Below the pieces are notes generated by a model, which searched no databases, was not told the DNA's origin, and worked only from the letters and a program-made list of their open reading frames with translations. From assembly GCA_040007395.1 (NCBI GenBank), contig JBDTVG010000104.1, positions 1 to 15,521 of the forward strand: 15,521 nt of DNA, written 5' to 3'. Below are positions 1 to 7,708 of the stretch, in pieces. Each line of letters opens with the position of its first letter. Within the stretch, counting starts at the first letter, position 1. The stretch comes from DATGFK01 sp040007395 (GTDB lineage Bacteria; Chloroflexota; Anaerolineae; Aggregatilineales; UBA2796). A program made the translations under genes and the position numbers.

Positions 1-765
1 GGAATCACACCCGTTCAAAAAACTTAGATAGAGCATCTTAGGCGACCATCGGAGATCGCACAACATTTCGGCACTGTAACCGGGTGCCTCCATCTTATAA
101 ATGACAGCCGATTGGAGTTTATGCTGCGTTGCCACCTCAAAAATCTCAAGCATCACCGGGCAACTTTTGGCGCAATGGCGGTCAGCACTCACAACGGCAA
201 GTCGTGTGCTGTCCGGCGACCAAGCATATTGGAAACGCATTTTACCACTATCAGTGATCTGTACCGTCTGATCCGTTTCGGGGGTGTAAACGAAAATATC
301 TCCGTCCCATTTATCCCCAGAAATGGCTTTTGTACCGAGCTTGCCATTAAAAGCAAGGAATCGACTGTCGGGCGACCATTCAAACACTTGACCCGGATCA
401 TAAGCATGAATGTCGTCATCATTCAGGATAGAGTTAAATTCAGCAACCATGCGTACTTGCCCGGTTGCAAGATTAACTAGTTGAAGGGTTACGAGAAACG
501 ATAAGCCATGAGAGCTTTTCATGGCGAGCCATTTGCCATCGGGGCTTAAGGTTCCAATGCCCGGTAGGTTTATTAAGGTTTGCCGCTGTGGATTAGCCGG
601 ATCGATAGCTTTGAACTGGATAGTGCTTGGACTACTTGACTGTTTGGGTAGTTCCGCAAAGAGGTAGACATAAGCGCTTTTAGGTGCATTAACAGATACC
701 GACCCTACTGGTAGTAAAATGGCAAGCACCAGCATTGTTAACTTGATAGTGAATAGTCGAACCAT
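1..765 (-). CDS. Secreted WD40/TolB-like beta-propeller protein, partial (C-terminus beyond left edge)
   Basis: An uninterrupted minus-strand frame runs from an ATG at 765 to the window edge (255 codons, no stop), so the 3' part of the gene is missing. The start has a GAGGG ribosome site about five bases upstream. Residues 1-24 form a signal peptide (MVRLFTIK, then a hydrophobic stretch ending near SVSVNA), so the protein is probably exported or lipid-anchored outside the membrane. Four propeller-blade signatures recur about every 52-58 residues: SPDGK near 74, WSPDS near 130, WSPDS near 182 and RWSPK near 240. This is the PD40/TolB type of repeat. No catalytic residue can be assigned; such propellers usually bind proteins or glycans. 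It starts 30 bases after the end of the upstream membrane-protein gene (796-2565) and probably belongs to the same transcript. Its base composition is slightly less GC-rich than its neighbours. The fold is well supported; the role is unknown. Confidence 0.8.
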   Translation of the reverse strand, partial: MVRLFTIKLTMLVLAILLPVGSVSVNAPKSAYVYLFAELPKQSSSPSTIQFKAIDPANPQRQTLINLPGIGTLSPDGKWLAMKSSHGLSFLVTLQLVNLATGQVRMVAEFNSILNDDDIHAYDPGQVFEWSPDSRFLAFNGKLGTKAISGDKWDGDIFVYTPETDQTVQITDSGKMRFQYAWSPDSTRLAVVSADRHCAKSCPVMLEIFEVATQHKLQSAVIYKMEAPGYSAEMLCDLRWSPKMLYLSFLNGCDS

Positions 766-795
766 GTCGCCCTCTTTGTGCTTTCCAGCGCCGAC

Positions 796-2565
796 CTATT
801 TTATGCAGCCCAAATCATAGACCGTGATCTTCGGATCGCTGTATATTGCTTTTGCCGCTGAGTCGCTATCCACAACTCGCGAGTCAGTCGTGACCAAATA
901 GCGGAACTTGTACTCCTCACACACCCGCGCATACTGTTTGCTATCCAACAGATCGTGCAACTGCTTGTCTTGGCGGTCTACGCTTTGCGTATTGCGCGAG
1001 GTATAGCCAAACGAGATCGGTTTGTTGTGGGTAGTCTGGTAGTACATGGCGAACGCATTGAGCGTCACGGTATCGACCACTGCATCGTTGCCGGGTTGGT
1101 CACGCAGCACGGCGACCCACGCAGGTTGCGCGGGATCTGTCGTGAGCAGCGCAGGCGGGTACATATCCACGATCAGAACGATCAGGATGACCAGCGGCAG
1201 CCACCATCGCGTCGGATGATTGCTGAACAACACTTTGAAGCCATAGGCGCAGATCATCGCCGCGCACAGCACCGGAAGGATCACCATGCGGGCGGGTACA
1301 CCTGTAACTCGCAGGGTGGGCAAGAGTTTTTCGGCAAGCGAATAGGGCATAATCGCGCCAGCCGCCGGGATGCTCCTGCCAGCGATTCGCAGTATGGAGC
1401 CAAAACTAAGGATGGCAAATACCCCTAGAATTGCAAACCATACCCCGACTCCTTGCCCTGTAAACTTACGCCGCCTGACCACTACATACAGCAGATACAA
1501 GCAGACCGCCCAAAACACAATGCCCAGATAGGCGCTGTGTTCATCGGCGTTGCCTAGCAGGTTTGTCCAGTACCACGAAGTCAGTGGTGTAGATCGCCAG
1601 TGACCACCCGGCATGAGGTAGGCTACCACGTCCAGCGAATAGTTCACAGTGTCGTGGACTGGCACAATATGATCGTTGGTGTTGAGCAGCACCAACGAGA
1701 GGGTCATTGGGCCTAAGGTGGCTATCGTAATCGCGACGAAGACCAATGTTGACGCAAGACGGCTCCGGCGGAAAAACAGCAGTACATCACGTTGACTCGC
1801 CATCAGCCACAGCACCATGATCCCGCCCGCGATGACCGAGTAAAAGACAAAATAGAAGTTGGTCAGTGTGACGGCAAGCAGCGCCAAGGCTGCCAATACC
1901 GCTTGACCGAGGCTTGGTTTATGTATAAACCGATGAAAAGCTAGCAGGAACAGCGGTATCCACTGCACCGAAATGATCGTCAGGTGGCTGCTGTGGGCGT
2001 GGGCGAAAACATAGTTTGAGAAGACGAACACAAAGCCCGCCAGCAAACTCCCGGCGTAAGATTGCGTCAGATAGTAGGCTAGCCAGAAGGCGGTCAGGCC
2101 GCTAGTCGTGAAGGCCACAATCAACATGATATTGAAGGCTTGTGGCAGCGCCACGAAGTTGAGCAGCAGCCCACCGACAAAAGCGTTGATCGGGTTCAGA
2201 TCGTGGGCGATGAGCGCGATTCCATAGGGGTAGTGCAGATAGGTCGTCAGCCAAGGAGTCTGATGCAACTGCAACACCGATTTGTTCATCCACCACAGAT
2301 TCCACGAGCTTTGAAAGCCATCGTAGGTATCCGCGAAAAAGTGTGTGGAGAAGCTCAAGATTAGCGGATAGGTCAACAGACAGAAAAAGACAAAATAGAA
2401 TAGCAGCGGGATAACGCCCATGCTGACCACTCGCGCCAGACGTGGATCGAGGCGACGGTTGAGGGCGGCGAGAAAGCCTTGTGAGGGCTGTGAAGTGTTG
2501 CTGTTGGGAGTACTGCTGGGCGTGTTCGTTGAGTCCGCGATGGGAGTCCGGTCTGCTCCGGTCAT
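796..2565 (-). CDS. Polytopic membrane protein, GT-C glycosyltransferase-like
   Basis: 589 residues with roughly 11-13 predicted membrane helices. The N-terminus (1-48) is Ser/Thr/Pro-rich, probably cytoplasmic and disordered. The first helix (about 49-70) is followed by a periplasmic-type loop carrying DTYDGFQSSWNLWW, acidic and aromatic as in the first external loop of GT-C enzymes. These use polyprenyl-phosphate sugars on the outer face of the membrane. HSSHLTIISVQWIPLF in the middle is typical of large uncharacterised bacterial membrane proteins of this class. The last 100 or so residues form a soluble domain. The gene starts only 7 bases after the stop of the GT39-like gene (2573-4498) on the same strand, so the two are probably co-transcribed and act in the same surface-glycan or glycoprotein step. 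No strong Shine-Dalgarno is seen before the ATG, so the exact start is less sure. A YfhO-like lipid glycosylation protein is an alternative; acceptor and donor are unknown. Confidence 0.72.
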   Translation of the reverse strand: MTGADRTPIADSTNTPSSTPNSNTSQPSQGFLAALNRRLDPRLARVVSMGVIPLLFYFVFFCLLTYPLILSFSTHFFADTYDGFQSSWNLWWMNKSVLQLHQTPWLTTYLHYPYGIALIAHDLNPINAFVGGLLLNFVALPQAFNIMLIVAFTTSGLTAFWLAYYLTQSYAGSLLAGFVFVFSNYVFAHAHSSHLTIISVQWIPLFLLAFHRFIHKPSLGQAVLAALALLAVTLTNFYFVFYSVIAGGIMVLWLMASQRDVLLFFRRSRLASTLVFVAITIATLGPMTLSLVLLNTNDHIVPVHDTVNYSLDVVAYLMPGGHWRSTPLTSWYWTNLLGNADEHSAYLGIVFWAVCLYLLYVVVRRRKFTGQGVGVWFAILGVFAILSFGSILRIAGRSIPAAGAIMPYSLAEKLLPTLRVTGVPARMVILPVLCAAMICAYGFKVLFSNHPTRWWLPLVILIVLIVDMYPPALLTTDPAQPAWVAVLRDQPGNDAVVDTVTLNAFAMYYQTTHNKPISFGYTSRNTQSVDRQDKQLHDLLDSKQYARVCEEYKFRYLVTTDSRVVDSDSAAKAIYSDPKITVYDLGCIK

Positions 2566-2572
2566 AGGGTTT

Positions 2573-4498
2573 TTACCAAGCCTTGATATTCAGGGTGTAG
2601 ATCGGCAACATTCTATCTTGAGTTACGCCCGGTGCGCTAATACGCACCTGATCGCCTGACCAATAGACGATGAGGTTGATCGGGTACGCGCCCGTGATCA
2701 GCGAGTCGGGGATTTCTAGATCGCGCTCCTCGATGTAGAAGCGCCCCATCTGCCAGCGACTCGTCTCATGCGGTGTGCCAGCTTCCACGATCTGCGGGGC
2801 GCTGTCGGATTGCGTGACAAGTTGACCATTAGCGTAGATATGCAGCGCCACACTGTAATCAACGGTTATCGGTTTATCCACTGACCACCACAAACGCACG
2901 CGGACAGTATCGCGCACACGACGCGCCAGCAATCCCGGCTTCTGATCGATGATGTCGATGCCGTGAAAGCGCATCCCATTCTCAAAGGGAATCCCGGTAC
3001 TATCGGGTGGGGCTTCGTACAGTCGGAACAGCGCTTCGGGTGGGCCAACGAACATCCCTTCAACGCGATTCTGGCGAACGCGCTGCTCAAAGGCTTGATC
3101 TTCGAGGCTAGCCCACTTGAGATACCACACGCGCCGATAGCCGTCGGGGTTGCTGACCACTGGCAAGCCCTGTGGGAAGTACAGCCGACTCAGATAGTCG
3201 AACACTTCCGGCTCAACACAGTTGCAATAGCGATCCTTCCACAGCGGATCGATGGCAATCACATCGCCCCATTGGACATGCTGCGCCAGCCATGCAAAAC
3301 TCCGACCCAGCGGCGGCGGCGTGATCTGCATTGCCGCATACGGAATCGGGGTGAACAACACGCCAACCAATACCGCCAACGCAACAATCTGTCCACTGCG
3401 CGGCAATTGCGACAATCCCCACGCCATCCATAGCGCCAGACCTAGCACAAAATACCATGTGTAGTTGGCAGAAAACAAGCCAAGATATGAATTGAGGCCA
3501 TACATGATGACTGGCACAAAAATCCAGACGAGCAAGGCTAGCGGACGCGAAAAACGTTTATCCTCACCCCCTAGCCTCCTCTCCGTTCGTAGGGAGAAAT
3601 CAGCGGGCGAGGCAGGCCTCGCCCCTACACCAGACGGTATTTTGTAGGGGTCGGGCCTGCCCGACCCTGCCCATTGGGAGATAGCTATCAGCACCGTCGC
3701 GATCCCGAACAGCAGCAGCCACACGATTACACTGCTGCCCGCATCCTGCTTATATAGGGCGGTCAACGCCGGGATCAGCGGCTCGATCTTCGAGTCGCTC
3801 AAGGGCTTGATGCGGTTTGTGACCAACCCCATAATCCCGATGATCCCCGGCAGCGCGATTAGTCCGGCGATGATCCCCGGCAGCCACCAGCGCCAGATCG
3901 CTTGGCGGTACACCAACAACGTGTAAATGCCGATGAGCAGAAACGCACCAACCGAGCCGTACCATGTATAAAACATCGCGGCGAGTGTCAACGCTAGCGG
4001 GATCGCACGGCGGATCTGCGGGTGATCGAAGTAGCGTAACGTGAACCAGAACGCCACTGGTAGTAGCGCATAGACCAGCGCATAGCCACGTACCTGCGTT
4101 GTCAGCAAGGTACTGAGCGCCAACGCGCTGTACACCACCATCGCCATGAGTCCGATCATCTCACGGCGCGTGTTCCCGATCCACAGGCGGCGTGCAACCC
4201 GATATATGCTTGCCGCCCCGATCAGCGATAGCAGCGCGGAGAGAAAGCGCAGCACGACAGGATGCAGCCCGACTAATTGTCGCCAGCCATCTAATACAAT
4301 GTAGTAAAGGGGAGGCCACGCCGCGTCACGCATATAATCGGGATGTGCGCCGAGCAGTTGCCAGACCGACCACACCTCATCGACATGCAGATCGCGCTGA
4401 TCCAGACTCAGCCGCAGAATCCGACTCGCCGCGATAAGCAGCAACAGCAGCGTAACTGAGAAGATTGTGCGACGGTGGGCTTGAGTCTGTGAAAGCAT
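2573..4498 (-). CDS. GT39/PMT-like integral membrane glycosyltransferase with embedded palindromic element
   Basis: 641 residues. Helix 1 (about 12-30) is followed by LDQRDLHVDEVW, with the acidic pair D40-E41 at the place of the catalytic DE motif of the GT39/ArnT group, then WPPLYYIVLDGW, the usual PPLYY motif after it. These enzymes transfer a sugar from a polyprenyl-phosphate carrier to a protein or lipid outside the membrane. About ten helices follow, then a soluble beta-rich C-terminal domain of roughly 200 residues. Residues 278-298 (GSGRPDPYKI...RPASP) are encoded by a 63-bp double-hairpin repeat at 3605-3667. The next 20 or so residues (DFSLRTERRLGGEDKR) come from an adjoining repeat-like stretch. 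This hydrophilic insert falls between two helices (VIVWLLLFGIATVL and PLALLVWIFVPVIM), so it should lie in a loop. First gene of the minus-strand block; no clear Shine-Dalgarno precedes the ATG at 4498. Family assignment is firm; substrate unknown. Confidence 0.8.
   Translation of the reverse strand: MLSQTQAHRRTIFSVTLLLLLIAASRILRLSLDQRDLHVDEVWSVWQLLGAHPDYMRDAAWPPLYYIVLDGWRQLVGLHPVVLRFLSALLSLIGAASIYRVARRLWIGNTRREMIGLMAMVVYSALALSTLLTTQVRGYALVYALLPVAFWFTLRYFDHPQIRRAIPLALTLAAMFYTWYGSVGAFLLIGIYTLLVYRQAIWRWWLPGIIAGLIALPGIIGIMGLVTNRIKPLSDSKIEPLIPALTALYKQDAGSSVIVWLLLFGIATVLIAISQWAGSGRPDPYKIPSGVGARPASPADFSLRTERRLGGEDKRFSRPLALLVWIFVPVIMYGLNSYLGLFSANYTWYFVLGLALWMAWGLSQLPRSGQIVALAVLVGVLFTPIPYAAMQITPPPLGRSFAWLAQHVQWGDVIAIDPLWKDRYCNCVEPEVFDYLSRLYFPQGLPVVSNPDGYRRVWYLKWASLEDQAFEQRVRQNRVEGMFVGPPEALFRLYEAPPDSTGIPFENGMRFHGIDIIDQKPGLLARRVRDTVRVRLWWSVDKPITVDYSVALHIYANGQLVTQSDSAPQIVEAGTPHETSRWQMGRFYIEERDLEIPDSLITGAYPINLIVYWSGDQVRISAPGVTQDRMLPIYTLNIKAW
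3563..3604 (-). repeat. Repeat-like flank of copy A (CTCACCCCCTAGCC... type)
   Basis: The plus strand carries CTCACCCCCTAGCCTCCTCTCC followed by a short inverted repeat TCTCC (3580-3584) / GGAGA (3593-3597), ending directly at the double-hairpin element. I recall CTCACCCCCTAGCC-type strings as common dispersed sequence in Chloroflexota genomes. A degraded relative (CTCACCGCCGGCCCCCGCTCC) lies just left of copy B near 8476-8496. Here it is translated as part of the GT39-like protein. Exact borders are uncertain. Confidence 0.5.
3605..3667 (-). repeat. 63-bp double-hairpin element, copy A, inside the GT39-like coding sequence
   Basis: Read on the minus strand: arm GGGTCGGGC (3667-3659), loop AG, arm GCCCGACCC (3656-3648); spacer of 23 nt starting CTACAAAATACCG; arm GGGCGAGGC (3624-3616), loop CT, arm GCCTCGCCC (3613-3605). 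CCCCTAC and GTAGGGG at the spacer edges also pair. Its length is exactly 21 codons, and the first base of the element is the first base of codon 278. It matches copy B (8524-8586) at 56 of 63 positions by hand comparison, with no gaps. Confidence 0.9.
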
Positions 4499-4641
4499 AG
4501 TTGTTCACACTAGGGGCTGAATCGGCGTTGAATTGAAATCGCGCTACATTATCTACGCAAAATCGCGAAATCTCAACCGAAGTACAATTGGTTTTGCAGT
4601 AGACTAAAGGCTGATTATCACATAGAGCAAATACGTAAGCT

Positions 4642-4647
4642 TATAAT
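4642..4647 (+). promoter_or_regulatory. Candidate -10 box for the TIR-HEAT gene
   Basis: A perfect TATAAT lies 38 bases before the TTG start, in an AT-rich 187-base gap between divergent genes. No good -35 sits 16-18 bases upstream (CACATA at 4619-4624 is poor), so the call rests on the -10 alone. Confidence 0.3.
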
Positions 4648-4670
4648 ATTAGGGTGCGTATCCGTTAGTG

Positions 4671-4676
4671 GGGGAG
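4671..4676 (+). promoter_or_regulatory. Ribosome binding site GGGGAG supporting the TTG start at 4686
   Basis: GGGGAG lies nine bases before TTG 4686. No ATG in that frame lies early enough to keep the first TIR strand (HFFISYQRDS), so this site decides the start. Confidence 0.65.
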
Positions 4677-4685
4677 TAGAGTACA

Positions 4686-5918
4686 TTGTCCCATTTTTTC
4701 ATTTCTTATCAGCGAGATAGTAAAGAAATCGCATGGGAAGTAAAACGCAAAATTGAAACTATTGGAGAAAATCTTCTTGGGTGGATAGATGAGTATATTC
4801 CACTAGGAGATGATTGGAAGTACGTTATTGATACTGAAATAAAAAACAGTCTAGCTGTCATAGTAGTTGTGACGGTTAAAGCGCTGGAATCTCCCTATGT
4901 GACATATGAATGGTCATACGCACTCGGCTTAGGAAAACGAGTTATTTCTCTTGTTTTCGAGAAACCCGATCCCTCCAACCCTAAGCATCCTAAAATTCAT
5001 CCTAAGCTTGATACCCTAAATTGGGCGGATTTTACAGATGAAAATAAACGTCCATGGGACAAGCTAATACAAGAACTCAGCCAAATTCAACAGCAGGTTG
5101 AGATTCCTCCGTTAGTTAAAAATGCTGAAATTGCCTTACAACAAGCTACCAACCCATCAGCACGAAGGCAAATAATTGAGACTTTACGGGATTATGAACA
5201 TCCAGCAGCGATTGAAGCGCTAGCAAGAGCAGTAGAGTTTCCGTTACCAGATATGAGCATCTATGCCGCTTTTTCTTTAGCCTCCAGAAGTAATTATCTG
5301 GATGAACGGGCCTTGCCCGGTTTAGAAAGGGCAATTGCTCGCAGCAATACTCGTGATGAAGGATTATCTATACTTGTGAGGTTTAATAATGCAGAAGCGG
5401 TAAATTCTCTAGCGAGGGTAGGTGAAAAGGCCGAGCAGTATATACCTGGCGAAATTATTTTAGCAATGGCAAAAATAACAGACACAAGTGTTATCCCTGA
5501 ACTCAGAAAGACGCTAATGCTTCCCGGTACAAAATATACAGCAGTGATAGAAGCTTTAGGGAATTTCAAAGACCCCCAGTCCCTTCCTGAGCTACTTTTT
5601 TACCTTGAGCAACTTAGCGATACGAAGATATATGGTGAAAACACTGAGGGAGCAAGAGCACCTGTGATAAAGGCATTAGGTATGATTGGCTCCTCTGACG
5701 CTGTAGAGGCGATTGGGCGACAGTTGAAAATGCATCTAAACGGAAACTATAGGGACGACATTTGGGTAGTTGATGCTGCCGTGAATGCACTCCAAAACAT
5801 TGAAACCATGAGCGCTTTAGAGATATTAGAGGAATGCGCCAAGTTACCGCGTAGATCGAATCAAGTTGACTCCATTGCCAACGCTATCGATAATTTGCGC
5901 CAACGTTTGAACAATTAA
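4686..5918 (+). CDS. TIR-domain protein with C-terminal HEAT-like repeats (putative NADase/defence protein)
   Basis: 410 residues, TTG start. Residues 3-130 form a TIR domain: strand A FFISYQRDS (4-12), WIDEYIPLGDDW (33-44, BB-loop region), the hydrophobic strand AVIVVVT (57-63), then SPYVTYEW (69-76). E75 aligns with the glutamate of the S-x-W-C-x-x-E motif that is catalytic in NAD+-cleaving bacterial TIR domains; the usual Cys is Val here. From about 145 to 405 the protein is a run of paired helices (ARRQIIETLRDYEHPAAIEALARAV and similar), matching HEAT/PBS-lyase-like repeats, likely a sensing or assembly scaffold. The gene is clearly more AT-rich than its surroundings: 19 and 23 G/C in two 60-base lines hand-counted here, against 38 in one line of the O-antigen ligase-like gene. 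This suggests horizontal transfer. A macro-domain gene follows. NADase activity and a role in antiphage defence are inferences; the domain calls are strong. Confidence 0.85.
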   Translation: MSHFFISYQRDSKEIAWEVKRKIETIGENLLGWIDEYIPLGDDWKYVIDTEIKNSLAVIVVVTVKALESPYVTYEWSYALGLGKRVISLVFEKPDPSNPKHPKIHPKLDTLNWADFTDENKRPWDKLIQELSQIQQQVEIPPLVKNAEIALQQATNPSARRQIIETLRDYEHPAAIEALARAVEFPLPDMSIYAAFSLASRSNYLDERALPGLERAIARSNTRDEGLSILVRFNNAEAVNSLARVGEKAEQYIPGEIILAMAKITDTSVIPELRKTLMLPGTKYTAVIEALGNFKDPQSLPELLFYLEQLSDTKIYGENTEGARAPVIKALGMIGSSDAVEAIGRQLKMHLNGNYRDDIWVVDAAVNALQNIETMSALEILEECAKLPRRSNQVDSIANAIDNLRQRLNN

Positions 5919-5997
5919 TCTTAACTGCCTTTTCTGGAACGTGAGGCATGAACGGACGTTAGATCGCTATGCTGTGGCGTAACCCTCACAACTTGCC

Positions 5998-6003
5998 TAT
6001 ACT
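5998..6003 (+). promoter_or_regulatory. Candidate -10 box (TATACT) upstream of the macro-domain gene
   Basis: TATACT matches five of six consensus positions and lies 31 bases before the preferred ATG at 6035. The sequence 17 bases upstream (TGGCGT) is a weak -35. If real, the TSS would fall near 6010, which rules out the longer reading from 5969 and gives the macro gene its own promoter. Confidence 0.25.
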
Positions 6004-6022
6004 TTCTTCCATAGGTGTAGTA

Positions 6023-6027
6023 AAGGA
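6023..6027 (+). promoter_or_regulatory. Ribosome binding site AAGGA that selects ATG 6035
   Basis: AAGGA is seven bases before ATG 6035. The alternative ATG at 5969 has no purine-rich site at a usable distance and would add 22 residues unlike any macro domain. Confidence 0.6.
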
Positions 6028-6034
6028 CAAGCCT

Positions 6035-6589
6035 ATGCAAGTGACAGTCAATGGGGTAAGTATCGAGTTAACCAAAGGCGACATCACTGATCTTGCCGTT
6101 GATGCGATTGTCAATGCTGCCAACAGCGATCTAATCCTCGGCAGCGGGGTCGCCGGGGCGATCTATCGCAAAGGTGGCGCTTCGATTCAGGATGAGTGTG
6201 ATGCCATCGGGCATTGCGATGTGGGTAGTGCCGTGATGACGGGCGCAGGCACTCTGCCAGCCGCGCATGTGATCCACGCCGTTGGGCCACGCATGGGCGA
6301 AGGCAACGAACCCGGCAAACTCGCTGGGGCAACCCGAACCAGTCTGGCGCTAGCGGAACGCAACAAACTCGCCTCGATTGCACTACCCGCGCTTTCGACG
6401 GGCGTATTCGGCTATCCGCTGGAAGGCTGCGCCACCGTCATGCTGCGCGTCATTGTTGATTTCACCTTCGAGGGGTTAACCTCACTCAAGCAGATTATCG
6501 TGTGCCTGTTCGACGACAAAGCCTATCAGATCTTCGCTGAGGTTCTCCAGAAGCAGATCGACGATTTGGACGAGTCCGCAAAGTCGTAG
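6035..6589 (+). CDS. Macro-domain protein, ADP-ribose binding or hydrolysing
   Basis: 184 residues from the preferred ATG; the frame is also open from an ATG at 5969. Almost the whole length is one macro domain. It shows GDIT (15-18), VDAIVNAANSDL with NAAN at 27-30, the phosphate-binding loop GSGVAGAI (36-43), HVIHAVGP in the middle, and the second ligand loop ALSTGVFGYP (119-128). The pattern is closest to the Af1521/MacroD-like groups, which bind ADP-ribose or remove it from proteins. No membrane helix or fused effector is visible, so it is a soluble cytoplasmic protein. It lies 116 bases after the TIR-HEAT gene on the same strand. TIR enzymes make ADP-ribose products, so the pairing may be functional. 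However, its GC content is like the host's rather than the TIR gene's, so the two may have arrived separately. Domain call firm; substrate open. Confidence 0.88.
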   Translation: MQVTVNGVSIELTKGDITDLAVDAIVNAANSDLILGSGVAGAIYRKGGASIQDECDAIGHCDVGSAVMTGAGTLPAAHVIHAVGPRMGEGNEPGKLAGATRTSLALAERNKLASIALPALSTGVFGYPLEGCATVMLRVIVDFTFEGLTSLKQIIVCLFDDKAYQIFAEVLQKQIDDLDESAKS

Positions 6590-6671
6590 CGGATCGTGCC
6601 AGATCGTAATTGTTTCCGATAGGTATTCTGTGCACAATAGGCTTGTACCTTCTTAGGGCAGCGATATTTAA

Positions 6672-6700
6672 TTGACCTCGCGTTACCATTCACATATTCT
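6672..6700 (+). promoter_or_regulatory. Candidate promoter for the UDP-glucuronate decarboxylase operon
   Basis: TTGACC (6672-6677, five of six to the -35 consensus), exactly 17 bases, then TATTCT (6695-6700, four of six to the -10). It lies in the 171-base gap after the macro gene and would give a transcript start near 6707, about 54 bases before ATG 6761. It is the best -35/-10 pair seen in the window. Confidence 0.45.
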
Positions 6701-6747
6701 TTTGAAAGCATGGTAAACTTTTTACCTAAGGCATCTCGCCATTACAC

Positions 6748-6753
6748 AGAGGA
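6748..6753 (+). promoter_or_regulatory. Ribosome binding site AGAGGA that selects ATG 6761
   Basis: AGAGGA ends seven bases before ATG 6761, which begins MRVLIMGGAGFLGSH, the expected N-terminal Rossmann strand. The upstream in-frame ATG at 6710 would add 17 residues not seen in the family and overlaps the predicted transcript start. Confidence 0.75.
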
Positions 6754-6760
6754 AAAAAAG

Positions 6761-7708
6761 ATGCGTGTTCTAATCATGGGGGGCGCTGGCTTCCTGGGTT
6801 CTCACCTTGCTGACAGATTCTTAGCCGAGGGCAATTCTGTCATTGCAATGGACAATCTGATTACTGGCAATACGGATAATATCAAACACTTGGCAGGTCG
6901 TAGCGATTTTCTATTCGTCAAACACGACGTAACCCACTACATCTACATCGATGGGCCAGTCGATGCCGTGTTGAATTTTGCGTCACCAGCTAGCCCAATC
7001 GACTATCTCAAGTATCCAATCCAGACGTTGAAGGTCGGCGCACTCGGTACGCATAATGCGTTGGGGCTTGCCAAAAATAAAGGGGCGCGATTCTTTCAGG
7101 CTTCCACCTCAGAAATCTACGGCGATCCGCTGGTACACCCACAGGTCGAAGATTACGCGGGCAATGTGAATACCATCGGGCCGCGTGGTGTCTACGACGA
7201 AGCTAAGCGCTACGCCGAAGCGCTGACGATGGCCTATCATCGTTTTCACGGCGTAGATACGCGCATCGTGCGGATCTTCAACACCTTTGGCGAACGGATG
7301 CGGCTGGATGATGGTCGCGTCGTGCCGAACTTCATCGGGCAAGCGCTACGTAAAGAACCTTTGACCGTCTACGGTGATGGATCGCAGACACGCAGCTTTT
7401 GCTATGTGAAGGATCTGGTCGATGGCATCTATCGGCTGCTGATGCTGCCGCCCTCGGACGACGCATCCAACCCAGTCAATATTGGCAATCCGCGCGAAAT
7501 GACAATCCTTCAGTTTGCCGAAATCGTCAACCAACAAACGGGCAACCCCGGCGGCATCGTCTACAAGAAGCTGGATCGTATCGAAGGTGACCCACAGACG
7601 CGCCAACCGGACATTACCCGCGCCCGTAAGCTGCTGGATTGGGAGCCGAAGGTCGAACTGCAAGACGGCCTCGAACGCACGATCAAATATTTCGAGGGGC
7701 GTGTTTGA
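6761..7708 (+). CDS. UDP-glucuronate decarboxylase (UDP-xylose synthase), SDR family
   Basis: 315 residues, the usual length of a bacterial UXS. It is an extended short-chain dehydrogenase/reductase that converts UDP-glucuronate to UDP-xylose through a transient 4-keto intermediate, using bound NAD+. Visible are the dinucleotide loop GGAGFLGS (7-14), ASPASPIDY, the active-site strand STSEIYGDP (T116/S117/E118), the catalytic Y145-x-x-x-K149 (YDEAK), and the family signature GDGSQTRSFCYVKDL, whose arginine contacts the substrate. The N-terminal GxxGxxG and the YxxxK are intact, so it should be active. First gene of a run with the O-antigen ligase-like and GtrA genes; its stop overlaps the next start by four bases (TTGA). 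It supplies nucleotide sugar for the surface polysaccharide made by this locus. A dTDP-glucose dehydratase or UDP-glucose epimerase is much less likely given the TRSFCYV signature. Confidence 0.9.
   Translation: MRVLIMGGAGFLGSHLADRFLAEGNSVIAMDNLITGNTDNIKHLAGRSDFLFVKHDVTHYIYIDGPVDAVLNFASPASPIDYLKYPIQTLKVGALGTHNALGLAKNKGARFFQASTSEIYGDPLVHPQVEDYAGNVNTIGPRGVYDEAKRYAEALTMAYHRFHGVDTRIVRIFNTFGERMRLDDGRVVPNFIGQALRKEPLTVYGDGSQTRSFCYVKDLVDGIYRLLMLPPSDDASNPVNIGNPREMTILQFAEIVNQQTGNPGGIVYKKLDRIEGDPQTRQPDITRARKLLDWEPKVELQDGLERTIKYFEGRV
7694..7699 (+). promoter_or_regulatory. Ribosome binding site GAGGGG supporting the TTG start at 7705
   Basis: GAGGGG sits inside the last codons of the decarboxylase gene, five bases before TTG 7705. 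It favours this start over an in-frame TTG at 7639, which would overlap the upstream gene by 70 bases. It indicates translational coupling. Confidence 0.6.

Noticed and set aside
112..480. Plus-strand frame of 122 residues at the left end
   Set aside because: It lies opposite the signal-peptide-bearing propeller gene on the minus strand, whose repeated SPDG/WSPDS motifs show the true coding strand.
3605..3667. Reading the hairpin repeats as CRISPR or as ordinary terminators
   Set aside because: There are no regularly spaced repeats, and two copies sit in the middle of open coding frames without T-runs.
5969..6034. Longer start for the macro-domain protein (ATG 5969)
   Set aside because: It lacks a ribosome site, overlaps a possible -10 box, and adds 22 residues unlike the family; AAGGA before ATG 6035 is better.
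4686..6589. Complete type II Thoeris system
   Set aside because: The macro protein has no membrane helices and the TIR protein carries a HEAT scaffold, unlike the small ThsB. Only a loose analogy is kept as a finding.
7639..7704. TTG start at 7639 for the O-antigen ligase-like gene
   Set aside because: It overlaps 70 bases of the decarboxylase gene and yields a non-hydrophobic Arg-rich extension; TTG 7705 with GAGGGG fits better.
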